DNA from: Acanthacorydalis orientalis
Lineage: Eukaryota; Arthropoda; Insecta; Megaloptera; Corydalidae
DNA length: 64,000 bases
Reading direction: 5' to 3'
Assembly: GCA_034766995.1 (NCBI GenBank)
Contig: CM068313.1
Location: 17,284,012 to 17,348,011 of the forward strand
Part shown: positions 24,894 to 35,799 of the stretch, piece by piece
Numbering within the stretch: the first letter of the stretch is position 1
Layout: every line of letters begins with the position of its first letter
Position numbers and translations under genes: made by a program
The notes under the pieces: generated by a model
Databases searched by the model: none
Told to the model about the DNA's origin: nothing
The model's input: only the letters and a program-made list of their open reading frames with translations

Positions 24894-26405
24894 CTTCACA
24901 ATTTTTACTTCTGAATACAACAAATATCATCAAATTAAAAATAATAAATATTCTCAACCATGAAATTTACAGCTATTTTTTAAAGAAAATAAACTACTAA
25001 TGCGAATATTTATTATTTACAGAACTAAATAACTTAGATTTCATCGACTGAGAATTTTGACAAATGCTTGCATTTTACTTATCTAAATAAATTTTATTGC
25101 AATGAGAATAAGGTAAAATTATCAAAATGTCCCTATAACTATTCAATTCTATTAAATAACATGTATTTAATATTAATTTTTAAAAAACATTTGACAAAAA
25201 ATTGTTATTTTAAATAAAGTGCAGCACTGTTATAAAAACTAAAAACGGAATTAAATAATAACAACAAATTGATTGCTGTATTATATAAAGAAAATGAAAT
25301 TATGTTTTCTTTTTACAAGATGGAACGGTATTCATGAAGATATGACTAGTATTTTGTATGAATAGAACAGATAATACGAAAAGCAATTTGCGTACTAATG
25401 CCGTTTAGGTTTGGTCTGGATAGCCGCATAATCAAATAACCCACAACACTAAAATGTCGTCCAGTGTACATCTATTGTACACTCTTAAATACGAATATAT
25501 ATATATATGTGTGTGTGTGTGTACATGTGTGTATATATATGTATATATATATATATATATATATTAATTTATAAAAATATGAAAGAGACAAAAAAACTGA
25601 CGACACATTGAAGATTTTTTTTAATTTGTAAATTACACTAACAAAAAATAAACCTAATTGCAGTATAAGTTTATAAATAATCAAATGAAATCAATTAGGC
25701 TTCATTTGATTAATACTGAGTTGATTAAAGCATGCAAATAAGATATTAGAAATATTTATATATAACAAATATTATAAGACATACAAATTTATAAAATTGA
25801 TCTGAAAAACAGAATTAAGTCTATCAATTAGGATTCGTCTTAATGAAATACTCGTTTCTAAAAAGGAAATCGTTATTTTTTTATTCAAACAACAATTTGA
25901 ACTGCATTAAAATCTTAAATAAAAAATTTTATATTTATTTATAAAATTTATAATTAAAAAAATTAATTAAGTTTACTGTTCAATTAATTTAGTAAATGAC
26001 TCAAATTAAGAAAATAGAAATCCGAGAACTTTTTCACAAAGACATAAGATCAATAGAAATGTTTAGAAATTAAAACTCTGCAAAAGCTTCACAATTCTTT
26101 GACGATTAAGATTAGTAAATTACAGCCAGTACAAACAACACAGTCAGTAAATAGTAAACTGTTCTACTATTTAGAAAGGTCTTTTATGTTCATTAATTAA
26201 TAAACTAGTTCTTTGTAGATTTGTAACGATGTTTAAAATCCCTATATGAATAATATTAATTAATTATCTGCATTTATTTACAAATACATTATATGTTGGA
26301 GTTATTTATATCAAAAAGATATTTCATTCTTTTTATTTACATTTTGTAATCCTTAATGATTTTTTAATTTATATCTACAAATGGGATGCATATATACACT
26401 TTATC

Positions 26406-26453
<48 letters not shown>

Positions 26454-26490
26454 TATATACAAATTTTCATATACAAATGCACTTTTTCTT
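24401..26490. other. AT-rich stretch with TA arrays
   Basis: TA arrays lie at 24829-24885, 25495-25565 (interrupted by TG) and 26412-26460. No genes are recognised. Scattered open frames are array translations or chance. Confidence 0.6.
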
Positions 26491-26496
26491 ACACAG

Positions 26497-26616
26497 GTGA
26501 TTCAAAACAGGCTTCCACATAAGAGTATTAAAAAAATCGCAAAAATTAAAAAATAATAATTTTTTAATTTTTTCGATTCTTTTAGTTCTTTCATATGAAA
26601 CCCTAAATTCAATCAC
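26497..26616. mobile_element. Fold-back MITE-like inverted repeat
   Basis: The left arm begins GTGATTCAAAACAGGCTTCC. The right arm, inverted, begins GTGATTGAATTTAGGGTTTC. Arms of about 51 bases pair imperfectly over their whole length and meet in a nearly perfect A/T centre (AAAAATTAAAAAAT with ATTTTTTAATTTTT). The left arm also matches 8431-8482. No coding capacity. The superfamily is unknown because no clear target duplication is visible. Confidence 0.6.
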
Positions 26617-26627
26617 TCTCTCTCTCT

Positions 26628-26666
<39 letters not shown>

Positions 26667-27197
26667 AGTATATAAATTATAATTAAATAATTTTTCTCGA
26701 TGTTAAATTGCCAATTCTAATTTTTATATTTAAATATATAAAATAACAATTCCGGAAATCTAATAACTATATATTAAACAACTTTCAAATTTATCACCGT
26801 CCACCATTTCTCTCTTCTCTGCTTTAAATATTTACAGTATTCGTGTACTAACATAACCGATATTAAAACTGCACGTATTGTTTATCAAATAAACAACGTA
26901 CATATATTTAAACATAATCAGTAAATAATGACATGCCATTAAATATATCCAAGACCAATATGTAAATGAGGTTTATAATACCTACTTACAAGTTTAGTCA
27001 ATTTGATATTAAATAAACAGTACTGAAACGAACGTAACGCTAATACATTCCGAGAATGCTACTAACCTCGAGTAAATTATCAGTTGCATTTGCATGCACA
27101 GAAATATGATATATTTTGCATTAATTAGTTTCGTGCATATAAAAACTTTTATTTTTATCTCGTTGAACACATTTTATATACATAAGCATTTATATAA

Positions 27198-27236
<39 letters not shown>

Positions 27237-27410
27237 TGATATAAATTACACAAGTTATGTCGTGTATACACAAAAGAAATATTACGTTTTTTATACTACA
27301 TTAACTTAAACCAATATTGTTATATATATTTATGTTCTTAATTTTTCATCTACTATATTATATATGTATTATCATTTCAAAGATATAATTATTACATTCA
27401 TACGTATACA
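26617..27410. other. AT-rich stretch with TA arrays
   Basis: A CT run then TA at 26617-26667, and TA at 27199-27232. The rest is unique AT-rich DNA. Confidence 0.6.
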
Positions 27411-27461
27411 AACATACTATTATATATATATATATATATAAATATATATATAAATATATAT

Positions 27462-27540
27462 AGAAATGAAATTGTAATTTTATGTACATATATATATATA
27501 TATATATATATAATGTACATAAAATTATAATTCTATTTCT
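27462..27540. repeat. TA array inside a 27-bp inverted repeat
   Basis: The left arm is 27462-27488 and the right arm 27514-27540. Read inverted, the arms agree at 24 of 27 positions and share ATTTTATGTACA at their inner ends. The loop is a pure TA tract. Further TA/TAAATA repeats precede it at 27421-27461. Confidence 0.8.
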
Positions 27541-27691
27541 TACTAGAAATATTTATGTAAAATTAAAAGATAAATATTGATAGAAGAAATGTAATTACAA
27601 TTTTAACAGAAAGATGAATTTTGAATGAATCGAATTATTTTCGAAATATAAAATTCTTATCTGAATTTTCATCTATATATGTTATACAAAT

Positions 27692-27696
<5 letters not shown>

Positions 27697-27723
<27 letters not shown>

Positions 27724-27764
27724 GTACATATATATATATATATAGATGTGTGTGTGTGTGTGTG
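27697..27764. repeat. (CA)n-(TA)n-(TG)n compound microsatellite
   Basis: CACACA, then TATA with one GTAC interruption, then TGTGTG: an almost symmetric compound array. Confidence 0.9.
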
Positions 27765-27775
27765 CGTTCTTATGT

Positions 27776-28565
27776 GTATAAAATACTTTGAATAATTTAA
27801 CAATTTACTCCAAATGTATACGATGTAATTGAAACTAAAGATTTGATTATAAATAAATCTAAAAAGGAGACTGTCTTCAAAAAATAAACATCAATAAATT
27901 TTGTATAAAACCGACGAAACCTTTCTTTTTCTTATTAACTGTTCTAATTTTGCACAAACCCCAGTATGAAATGATTATTTACATTTATATAATTTTTGAA
28001 TTACTGTTTCATCATGAACATTAAACATTAATTAATAAACTGTATAAACAGAAAATTATTGAAATTAAATTCGATATTTATTTTTGAAAATTTGAAAAAA
28101 ATAAAAAAATAACTATGATTATTAATTCATACAGAAGTACAGTAGGTATTTTATTAAGATATTAAGAAAAAGTGTAGTAAGAATAATTAAATATAATATA
28201 AATAAAGTAATTGTTATTTCTATAATATACGATAACAAATTCTAGACATATTTTTATTGTATTTACAATTTAATTTTTAAATAAGAAATAACAAAACGTA
28301 CAGATTATCAAAAAAATTTAATCAATTATCAGATTATTCAACAACTATAAAATAATTTTTATTATTATATATTTTTTTTCGCTTCCATAAATTTCATAAT
28401 ACATTATAGTTGAAATAATTCAAATCCATTTACTGTTGATTTGTTTGAATCTTCGAGACCATGTATATGGTTCGTTTTTTCTATGACCGATTTCAACTTT
28501 CTTAATCTTTTGAAAGATTTTGAATTGCAACCATTCTGAACTTCAAAATCTGTTTGAAGATGAAG
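27776..28565. repeat. Unclassified dispersed repeat, copy 1
   Basis: From TGAATAATTTAACAATTTAC to an ATGAAG at about 28565 this segment aligns with 34350-35209 over nearly its full length. Shared landmarks are CTTTCTTTTTCTTATT, AAAAAGTGTAGTAAG, ATTCTAGACATATTTTTATT and CTTTTGAAAGATTTTGAATT. Compared with copy 2 it lacks about 60 bases near 28215. No open frame is kept in both copies. Both left ends lie next to a microsatellite. Confidence 0.75.
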
Positions 28566-28770
28566 TTGAAACCAGTCGCAAAAGACAAATTTTATTGATA
28601 ATCTCTAAAATTCAAACCCAGCCATGGATACATAAAAAGCAACACATTAAAGACTATTCATTGTATTTGTTGTAAACTTGATTTTTTTTCTGAAATATTT
28701 AAAATTTAAAAATGTAAATATTGTTATTAAACAAAAAATGAAATAAAAAATATCTTACCCTCATACGTGT

Positions 28771-28848
<78 letters not shown>

Positions 28849-28925
28849 ATAAATGTGCGTTTAAATAATATTTTCTATTTATATTAAAAATCACAAATGT
28901 TTAAAAGTATTTAAAGAAAGCACAG
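28566..28925. other. AT-rich DNA with a long TA-TG array
   Basis: TA at 28773-28826 followed by TG at 28827-28848. Confidence 0.8.
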
Positions 28926-29345
28926 TCAAGAATTTCCAGTCACGAACATATTTCATATACAATATGAATTATCAAATTCGTATCAAACAATCGTTACTAC
29001 ATCAACATATTTTATGTAAATAGGTAATAAAAACGCACAGTTTTCAAACCGGATAACGTATGATAATTTCGATAAATAAACCAAATTTGTTTCGTATAAA
29101 TCAACTGGAAACAAACATAGATATTTTGTGGAAGCGTTGAATACTGCAATTTTAAATTCAATAGATTGGTAGTTTTGATATACCATATGCATTTCATTTA
29201 ATATTTGCACATGCAGCATATTTTTATTACAGCGTGTTCATTACATGCAAATAAATGCAACGTTTAGAATTCACAGCGTTGATGGTGCGAGGTTAGTGCA
29301 TAAGTAAACATGTATAAATGTAGAAGAGCCAATATTTACATTGCT
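28925..29345. other. Mixed-composition unique island with an octamer motif
   Basis: The block is less AT-biased than its flanks. It carries a perfect POU octamer, ATGCAAAT, at 29245-29252, with ATGCAGCATA and AAATGCAACG nearby, and ends with GATGGTGCGAGG near 29281. The two overlapping minus-strand frames (78 and 61 codons) have no domain. Candidate enhancer-like element by composition and motif only. Confidence 0.3.
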
Positions 29346-29723
29346 TCTATAAACTGATATTACCATAAAACGTTGTAAAAATTTTATTAATGGAAAGTGT
29401 ACGTTTTATGTTTTATCTATTTTCAGATTATTGTGGATAATAGAAACGATTATAATTAACAGTTTTTTATAGTTATAGTGGTGGGATATTTTAAAACGGA
29501 AATAAAATTATAATTTATAAATAATCGAATTAAATTTCAATTATTGATGTTAAATTGATCTGTTGTCTCTTACTCAAAAATTATTACAATTTTTAATTTA
29601 ATGTTTACATTATACCATTTGAATTGCATATGAATTGATATCTTTAACTGAAACATAAAAAAAAAACAAATTATGTGTATATTGTAAAATATATTTCGTT
29701 TGTTTTATATGTAACACTGGAGC

Positions 29724-29764
<41 letters not shown>
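29724..29764. repeat. (TA)n microsatellite
   Basis: About 40 bases of TA. The plus-strand frame over it is an artefact. Confidence 0.93.
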
Positions 29765-29767
<3 letters not shown>

Positions 29768-29963
29768 ATACATATATTTATTATACATGCATATATGAGT
29801 ATGCCTGTAAATAAAATTTATTCTGAAATAAATATAAATCCAATAGTCATAAAAGCAAAACTATAATCCAATTATTGTTTGAAACTCACAAATAGAACTA
29901 AGATGAAAAGTATAATAACACATTTTATTATTTATAGATGTTATGAAAAATTAAAAATATATA

Positions 29964-30459
29964 TTAGGTTGGTAAGAAAATAATTGTGATATTTGTTTTC
30001 TGAATTCTAATCTTAAATTTTTTCAATGAAAGTGTTATTTCCACGTGTTCAAGTTAATATCATTTTAAAGTGGATTTTTTGGTCTGTATTTTGGTAACAT
30101 CGACTTTGGTTTTATTATTATTTTTGCTTCAGATCGGGTTGTTGAATTAAAGATGGAAAAGAAGCAAATAAGAGCAATTTTTTGTACGAGTTCAAAACGG
30201 GTGGTAAAGCAGCAGTAACTGCTCGTAAACTCAACGATGCTTTCGGTATAGGTACTATTAAGGAACTCACGGTGCAATTGTGATTCCAAATATGTTGTGC
30301 TGGGGACGAAACCCTTGAAGATGAAGGTCGTGGGTGTCCTTCAGTTCATAACGATTGATTGAAGGCGTTAGTTGAATCAGAACCACACACAACAATTTCA
30401 GAGAGAAATGTATATGAATTTGAAGCTCATAAACCGTAATAATTTTTCTGTCAACCTCA
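29964..30459 (+). mobile_element. Cecropia-type mariner relic, internally deleted, TIR-bounded
   Basis: The left TIR is TTAGGTTGGTAAGAAAATAA. The right end reads, inverted, TGAGGTTGACAGAAAAATTA. TA dinucleotides flank both ends (29962-29963 and 30460-30461). At about 496 bp it keeps a long leader, part of the N-terminal coding region and the 3' terminus, and lacks the catalytic domain. Same family as the element at 22974. Confidence 0.85.
30162..30420 (+). pseudogene. Mariner transposase N-terminal fragment, frameshifted
   Basis: The start gives MEKKQIRAIF. After a one-base frameshift near 30195 the text resumes as EFKTGGKAAVTARKLNDAFG, then GTIKELTVQL, a stop where Trp is expected, and GDETLEDEG. 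Further breaks precede LKALVESEPHTT. The order matches the first helix-turn-helix and linker of cecropia-type transposases. The ORF then joins the 3' end of the element. Not functional. Confidence 0.85.
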
Positions 30460-30524
30460 TAATTTAGATTGCATTTCCTATCTTAAAATTAAAATCAACT
30501 ATCTCATATGTTTCAGTTAAATAA

Positions 30525-30526
<2 letters not shown>

Positions 30527-30560
<34 letters not shown>

Positions 30561-31670
30561 TTTTCATTCAATGTATAATAGGATTACGGCATGAATATAA
30601 ATATTATATACGAAAAGAAGGACGCTAAGTAAAGAAATATTTTTAAACTAGGTTCTTAAAATTGCCTATATATGTTTTTATTATATTTATAAATTATTGT
30701 TCATTGGATAAAATCATAATATTATATATAAACTCTAGAGTTATTGGAGAAATGTTTTATTTACTTACATTTTAACTGAACTGTCAAGATCAAAACTCGA
30801 CATTTCTTATACTAGAAAGCAGTTTGTTTGCTTAATGAAAGATGACAGGCATGTCACATGACTGAATTCTAAGAAAGTCGTTTTCTGTTAAATCAACGTC
30901 TCTGTTATATTTTTATAACTTTCAATTTATATTCATTATTTTAAACAATTCTATATAAAATGAGGAATAACAAACAAACATATACTTTCAGAAGTGTAGC
31001 ACTATTTTTTGAGATGTGGTGAAAATTTGATAAATTTAATTATTTGATAGTAAATAAAACACTCATTCGTTTTTAAAGAATTTAACTTTTATTTTGTTCT
31101 CACGTTAACATTCAATATAATAACTAAGTTTTTTCTTCTCATGCAATACAATTTAGATAAAAAAAAATTTGAAACAATATTATACTTCACAAGTAATGTC
31201 AAAAAAGTATACTTACTTGAAAATATAATAGACTAGACCAATTATCAAAAATCTATCAGATTTTAAAAAAAATAAATTAACACATGAAATTTCATTTTTG
31301 AAAACGAATTTAGTCATAGAGCAAATTATAATTATTAAATATAATGATGTTAAAATGTGAATATTTTAAATATATCAGAAAAATATTATAATTGATATTA
31401 TTTGAACAAATTAATATATTGAAAATTATAGAGGTAAATAATTTTTTTTCTGAAAGCAATTTTTTTTCTTCTATAATAAAATATAGTTAAATATAATTTA
31501 TAAAAAAAATTAACATATTCTTCATTTCATAAATATACAGCTATTTATTGTTTTTGCTTTTATCTTATTTTTATTTGTCCAATTTTAGCTACTTAAAAAT
31601 TTTGAATTTATTTCTTTGCAAAAAGTACGTCTCATATATTTATCAAATTCCAAAGTTTCTGTTAGTATTA
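30527..31670. other. AT-rich stretch with a TA array at its start
   Basis: TA at 30527-30559, then about 1.1 kb of AT-rich unique DNA with no gene or element recognised. Confidence 0.55.
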
Positions 31671-31671
31671 A

Positions 31672-32033
31672 TTAACCCTTTCCACTCACAAGGCCAGCTG
31701 TACTGCCTAGGCTATTAATCGATTAAATACCTCTACTCAAAATCGTACGAATTTTCGAAAACGCTTAACATGGTTTGATCTAGGTCTTTTCTAATTAATT
31801 TGGCATTAGAAAGAAAAAAAATTAAAAAAATTGGTTTTCCACAGTGAGATGTTTTTATACGCAACACCGGCAACTAATGATAGCATTATCAAAAAAAATA
31901 TTTCAAACGTGTAACGCCAATAAAAAATAGTCTGTTTTAAATTTTAAATTCATTTATTTCATTAAAATATGAATAAAATCCCACGATAGTTGCTAAAACA
32001 CTTCGGGTTGTGAAAAACGTTGCACTTTTTACA

Positions 32034-32067
<34 letters not shown>

Positions 32068-32268
32068 AAGTATGACTCTTGCAAAGGTTACATCTATTCC
32101 GCTTTTTTTTCTCACTTTCAGAAAAATCGAAAAAATTAATAATGTATTTCTATCGAATCAATGTTTACTCTCATATAAAAAAGTTTTGAAAAAAAATTGT
32201 TATTGGTAGAGAAAAAAATTTCCAAAATTAATGTTGCATATATGCAACATCGGCGCTGAATGAGTTAA
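31672..32268. mobile_element. TTAA-bounded candidate piggyBac-like MITE, copy A
   Basis: The left end is TTAACCCTTTCCACTC at 31672; the right end, inverted, is TTAACTCATTCAGCGC, ending at 32268. Both carry the TTAA that piggyBac elements duplicate, and the termini agree at most of the first 14 positions. GCAACACCGGC near 31863 and GCAACATCGGC near 32244 are subterminal repeats. A perfect 20-bp palindrome, ATGTTGCATATATGCAACAT, lies at 32231-32250. A TA array is at 32041-32066. No open frame. The size is close to that of the element at 50461. Confidence 0.5.
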
Positions 32269-32925
32269 AGGCGTTCTACTCCTACGGCCATTATCACTAC
32301 CCACATTATATCATTTAAAGATAAAAGCTTTGATAAGCGTTCGTCCATCAATGTCATCGGGTATTTATATTTTTCTATGCTTATCATACTCTTATCCAAA
32401 TTCGAAGTGTACAAACTTCTCATCTGCTATATAGCCTAATTGCCTGGAGTACAAAAAGTTAATTTTAGAAAAAAATCTATTTTAGAATACTGTCGTTATT
32501 ATGTGTACAAATACTCATAATTTTTTTGAGAATTTTTATTATATTATTACATCTTTTTCAATTTTAAAGTTGAATAATACTTTTTAAGTAATATCATACT
32601 ACATTTATACTATGATTTACTTAACTTCGGGGATTTAATTAAGAAAAATCTTCTAATTACATGTTTTAAAGGAGATGATTAAAATTTTAATAAATGATTT
32701 AGTTTTGTGAACATTGTTAAACTATACACATCCACTAAAAGGTCCACGAAAAGGATTTAAAGGTAAATATATGTTACAGTAAAATCTTCTATCTGTTACA
32801 ATTATTCAAATGTAATCATAAGTCGGTGTTATTTTACTTGCACAGAGTACGAATTCTGTAAATTAATGTTGTTGTTTATACGATTAAGTCAATTTAAATC
32901 TTGTAAAATATCACTCAAAGCAAGA
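32269..32925. other. AT-rich unique DNA
   Basis: Slightly richer in GC near 32270-32440 (CCTACGGCCATTATC), otherwise AT-rich. No frame or element recognised. Confidence 0.5.
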
Positions 32926-32929
32926 TCTC

Positions 32930-33350
32930 AGAGGGTCACTATAGCATAACAACAGTTAACATACAATTCACGTTAATTCTCAAACGTGCAGTGTAGAATG
33001 TGTGGTAATACAGTGCGATAATAACAAACGTTGCACTGTGCAGCACAAGAGACGTCGCGTAGGTCTCGTGTTATTGCTATGTGCGTCCCAACACCGAACC
33101 GTGTCTCCGTGTCAGATTCGCTGTTCTGCCACAGCAAACCCTCGTGTGATGTTTTAATAGACAAGCTGTATGCACGAAAACCCAAGTGGCTGAATAACGT
33201 GTGTTGGGGTATCAAATGTTGAGCCTCTGTTTGTATCTCTCTGACGACTTGTTCGCGAAGAGAGCGTTATTAGTGAACTGGATCAGTGAGTGTCGTGCTC
33301 TCTAATCCTATTTACGGATGGAATTAATCATTGCTGTCGTTTGCAGCGTG
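32930..33350. other. Large GC-enriched island, candidate untranslated first exon/promoter or conserved element
   Basis: This is one of the longest non-AT-rich blocks in the window. It includes TTGCACTGTGCAGCAC, GAGACGTCGCGTAGGTCTCG, CCGAACCGTGTCTCCGTG and TTCGCGAAGAGAGCG. Frames of 63 (plus) and 80 (minus) codons overlap it without domains, so coding is unlikely. TCAGTGAGTG near 33285 resembles an arthropod initiator followed by a possible splice donor, but nothing else supports transcription. Confidence 0.4.
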
Positions 33351-34250
33351 TTAACTTTCCACACACTTTATACTCATTTTATTAATTATAAACTATTAAT
33401 ATTCAAATTAAATCTAATTTAAATATATGTACATAAATTTTCACGATTCGAGTAAATATGCGCACAGTGTTGAGTTCTTAAAGTCTTAGTTATCCTCTAC
33501 CACTGAAAACACACAAACATGGATAAATTACACAGTTCGGGAAGTTGTATTTCACAAACAATAAAACTTATATGTATATATATATATATATATGAACTAG
33601 ATATAAAGTTTATCACATCTCACTACATAAACAACTACAATTACAATAATAGTATAGTACAATATAATACACACTCAAATAAATACACACATCAAATAAA
33701 TAACCCCAATGATTCACTAATGACTATCATAACATTGACGATGACTCGTGTATTTTGAAGTGTTTTTTGATTCATGGCATTTTCCGAATATTCGAAAACT
33801 GTATTATTTATATTATTTATGAACGAACCCGTTTCATAGTTCGTAACAGGTGGTATTAATTATTCTCTTTTATTTCGCAATCCGTTATCATATTTAATCC
33901 CCATTTATCTCCATTTTTGATTTTACCGCACGTAACGTCGTCCTTATACCCTCGTTAATTTTTTTTTAATTCTCTTATCCACGTTTCAAGTACACTATTA
34001 ATTGTTGTTTTTGTTGTTCCATTCAAACTAAACACGTTATTCATTATGAGTTTATTGTTTGTCAATATTTCATATTACTGAAAAATGTTTTTATTCGAAA
34101 TGTAAGGAAAATATTAGTGAAAGTTATATTAAGTTAATCGATTTGAAATAATTTTCCAAATGTATTTATAAACCAATTATAATTGAATATAAACGTACAA
34201 TTAAAGATATACCTTGTCGATAATGATTTTTTTTTAAAAAAAATAATATA
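33351..34250. other. AT-rich stretch with a short TA run
   Basis: TA at 33574-33591. The plus-strand frame 33519-33758 is Asn/Thr/Ile-rich and probably chance. Confidence 0.5.
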
Positions 34251-34251
34251 T

Positions 34252-35269
34252 TTATTAGATATTTAATAAAATTAATCAAGAAATTAATCGAATTAATTCA
34301 CATTAAAGTGTGTGTGTGTATATGTGCACGCATATATATATATATATATATATATGAAATACATTGAATAATTTAACAATTTACTCCAAATTTATATGAG
34401 GCAATCAAAAAGAGTACTAAAATTTTAAATAAATTTAAAAAAACGTATGTATTTAAAAAATAAACAACATCAATAAATTTGGAATAAAAATGGAACAAAT
34501 CTTTCTTTTTCTTATTTATCGTTAATAATTTTTCCAATTTTGCGCAAAAACTAGTATGAAGTAATTATTTACATTTATTTAATTTTTGAATTACACTATT
34601 TCATCATCTACATTAAACATTAACAAATAAACTGTCTAAACAGCAAATCGTTGAAATTAAATTCAGTATTTATTTTTAAAAATTAGAATAAAATAAAAAA
34701 TACCTATGATTATTAGTTTATAGAGAAAAAAATTAGGTATTTTATTAAGATATGAAGAAAAAGTGTAGTAAGTATAACTGAATATAATATAAATAAAGTA
34801 ATTGTTCTAAATAAATACAATTTATTTCAAAATTATTCAAATATTCATTCTTTAAATATATTATTATTTCCGTAATGTATGAAAACAAATTCTAGACATA
34901 TTTTTATTATATTTACAATTTAATTTTTAAATAATAAAACGTACAGATTTATCAAAAAAATGTAATCAATTAACAGATTTTTCAACAACTATAAAATATA
35001 ATTTTGATAATTATATATTTTTTATGTAGATTCCGTAAATTTAATAATACGTTATAGCTGAAATAATTCAAATCTATTTACTATTGATTTGTTTGTATCT
35101 TGGAGATTATGTATATGTTTTCTTTTTTCTATGAACTTTTTTGATCTTTCGAAAGATTTTGAATTACGACCATTTAGAACTTAGATCAAAATGTACTTGA
35201 AAATGAAGACTTATTAGATGTTTAATAAAATAAATCGAGAATGGCATCGAATTATTTCACATTGAAGTG
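34252..35269. repeat. Unclassified dispersed repeat, copy 2, between 59-bp direct repeats
   Basis: The core 34350-35209 aligns with 27776-28565. It is bracketed by direct repeats 34252-34310 and 35211-35269, both starting TTATTAGAT and ending AAGTG; by hand they agree at 50 of 59 positions. Between the left direct repeat and the core lie TG and TA microsatellites (34311-34354). The direct repeats are not evident around copy 1. They could be a segmental duplication or short terminal repeats. No coding frame. Confidence 0.6.
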
Positions 35270-35437
35270 AGAAAAAAAATAAAATCGAAAGAGATATTTT
35301 TAAATGTCAATATACTCTTGAAACAAAACCAGTTTATTAATTCAATTTTAACAAATTCGAATGGAACTGAATTATAAATATAAAAAATACACTCGAATGC
35401 ATTTAAATATAACATCTATTTTATACGTCTCGCGATT

Positions 35438-35780
35438 AAAAAGGTGTATACAATAAAAAACATCGCGGTTTCTAAAAAAACCCACTTCTTTATCGTGTTA
35501 TTTGTTATGCTTTGGGACTATGCGTTCCAATTTCAAGTTGTTGTGTATATTTTTTTTTATTTTCGTGTTGTGAGTTGCTAAATAGTTCAGTTGGGAAAGA
35601 ACGCCACTCCAAAGGTTTGTAAAACAAAATAAATTTCTGTAGTATGGAATATTTTTTAGTAGATACGAATAATATAAAACACGATTTCCTTTTTTGTTAA
35701 AAGGTATATACAGTATAAAACAGGATTTTATTTTTTTTTCTGTGAAAAGGATATTCATGATAAAATGAACACGACGTTTC
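35438..35780. repeat. Imperfect dispersed short repeat (about 33 bp, four copies)
   Basis: A motif like AAAAGGTATATACAGTATAA followed by AACACGATTTC recurs at about 35438-35473, 35657-35689, 35697-35730 and 35744-35780, with substitutions and irregular spacing. The 86-codon minus-strand frame over it is probably an outcome of the repeat. Confidence 0.5.
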
Positions 35781-35799
35781 TAAACGTTCAACGTTTTAT

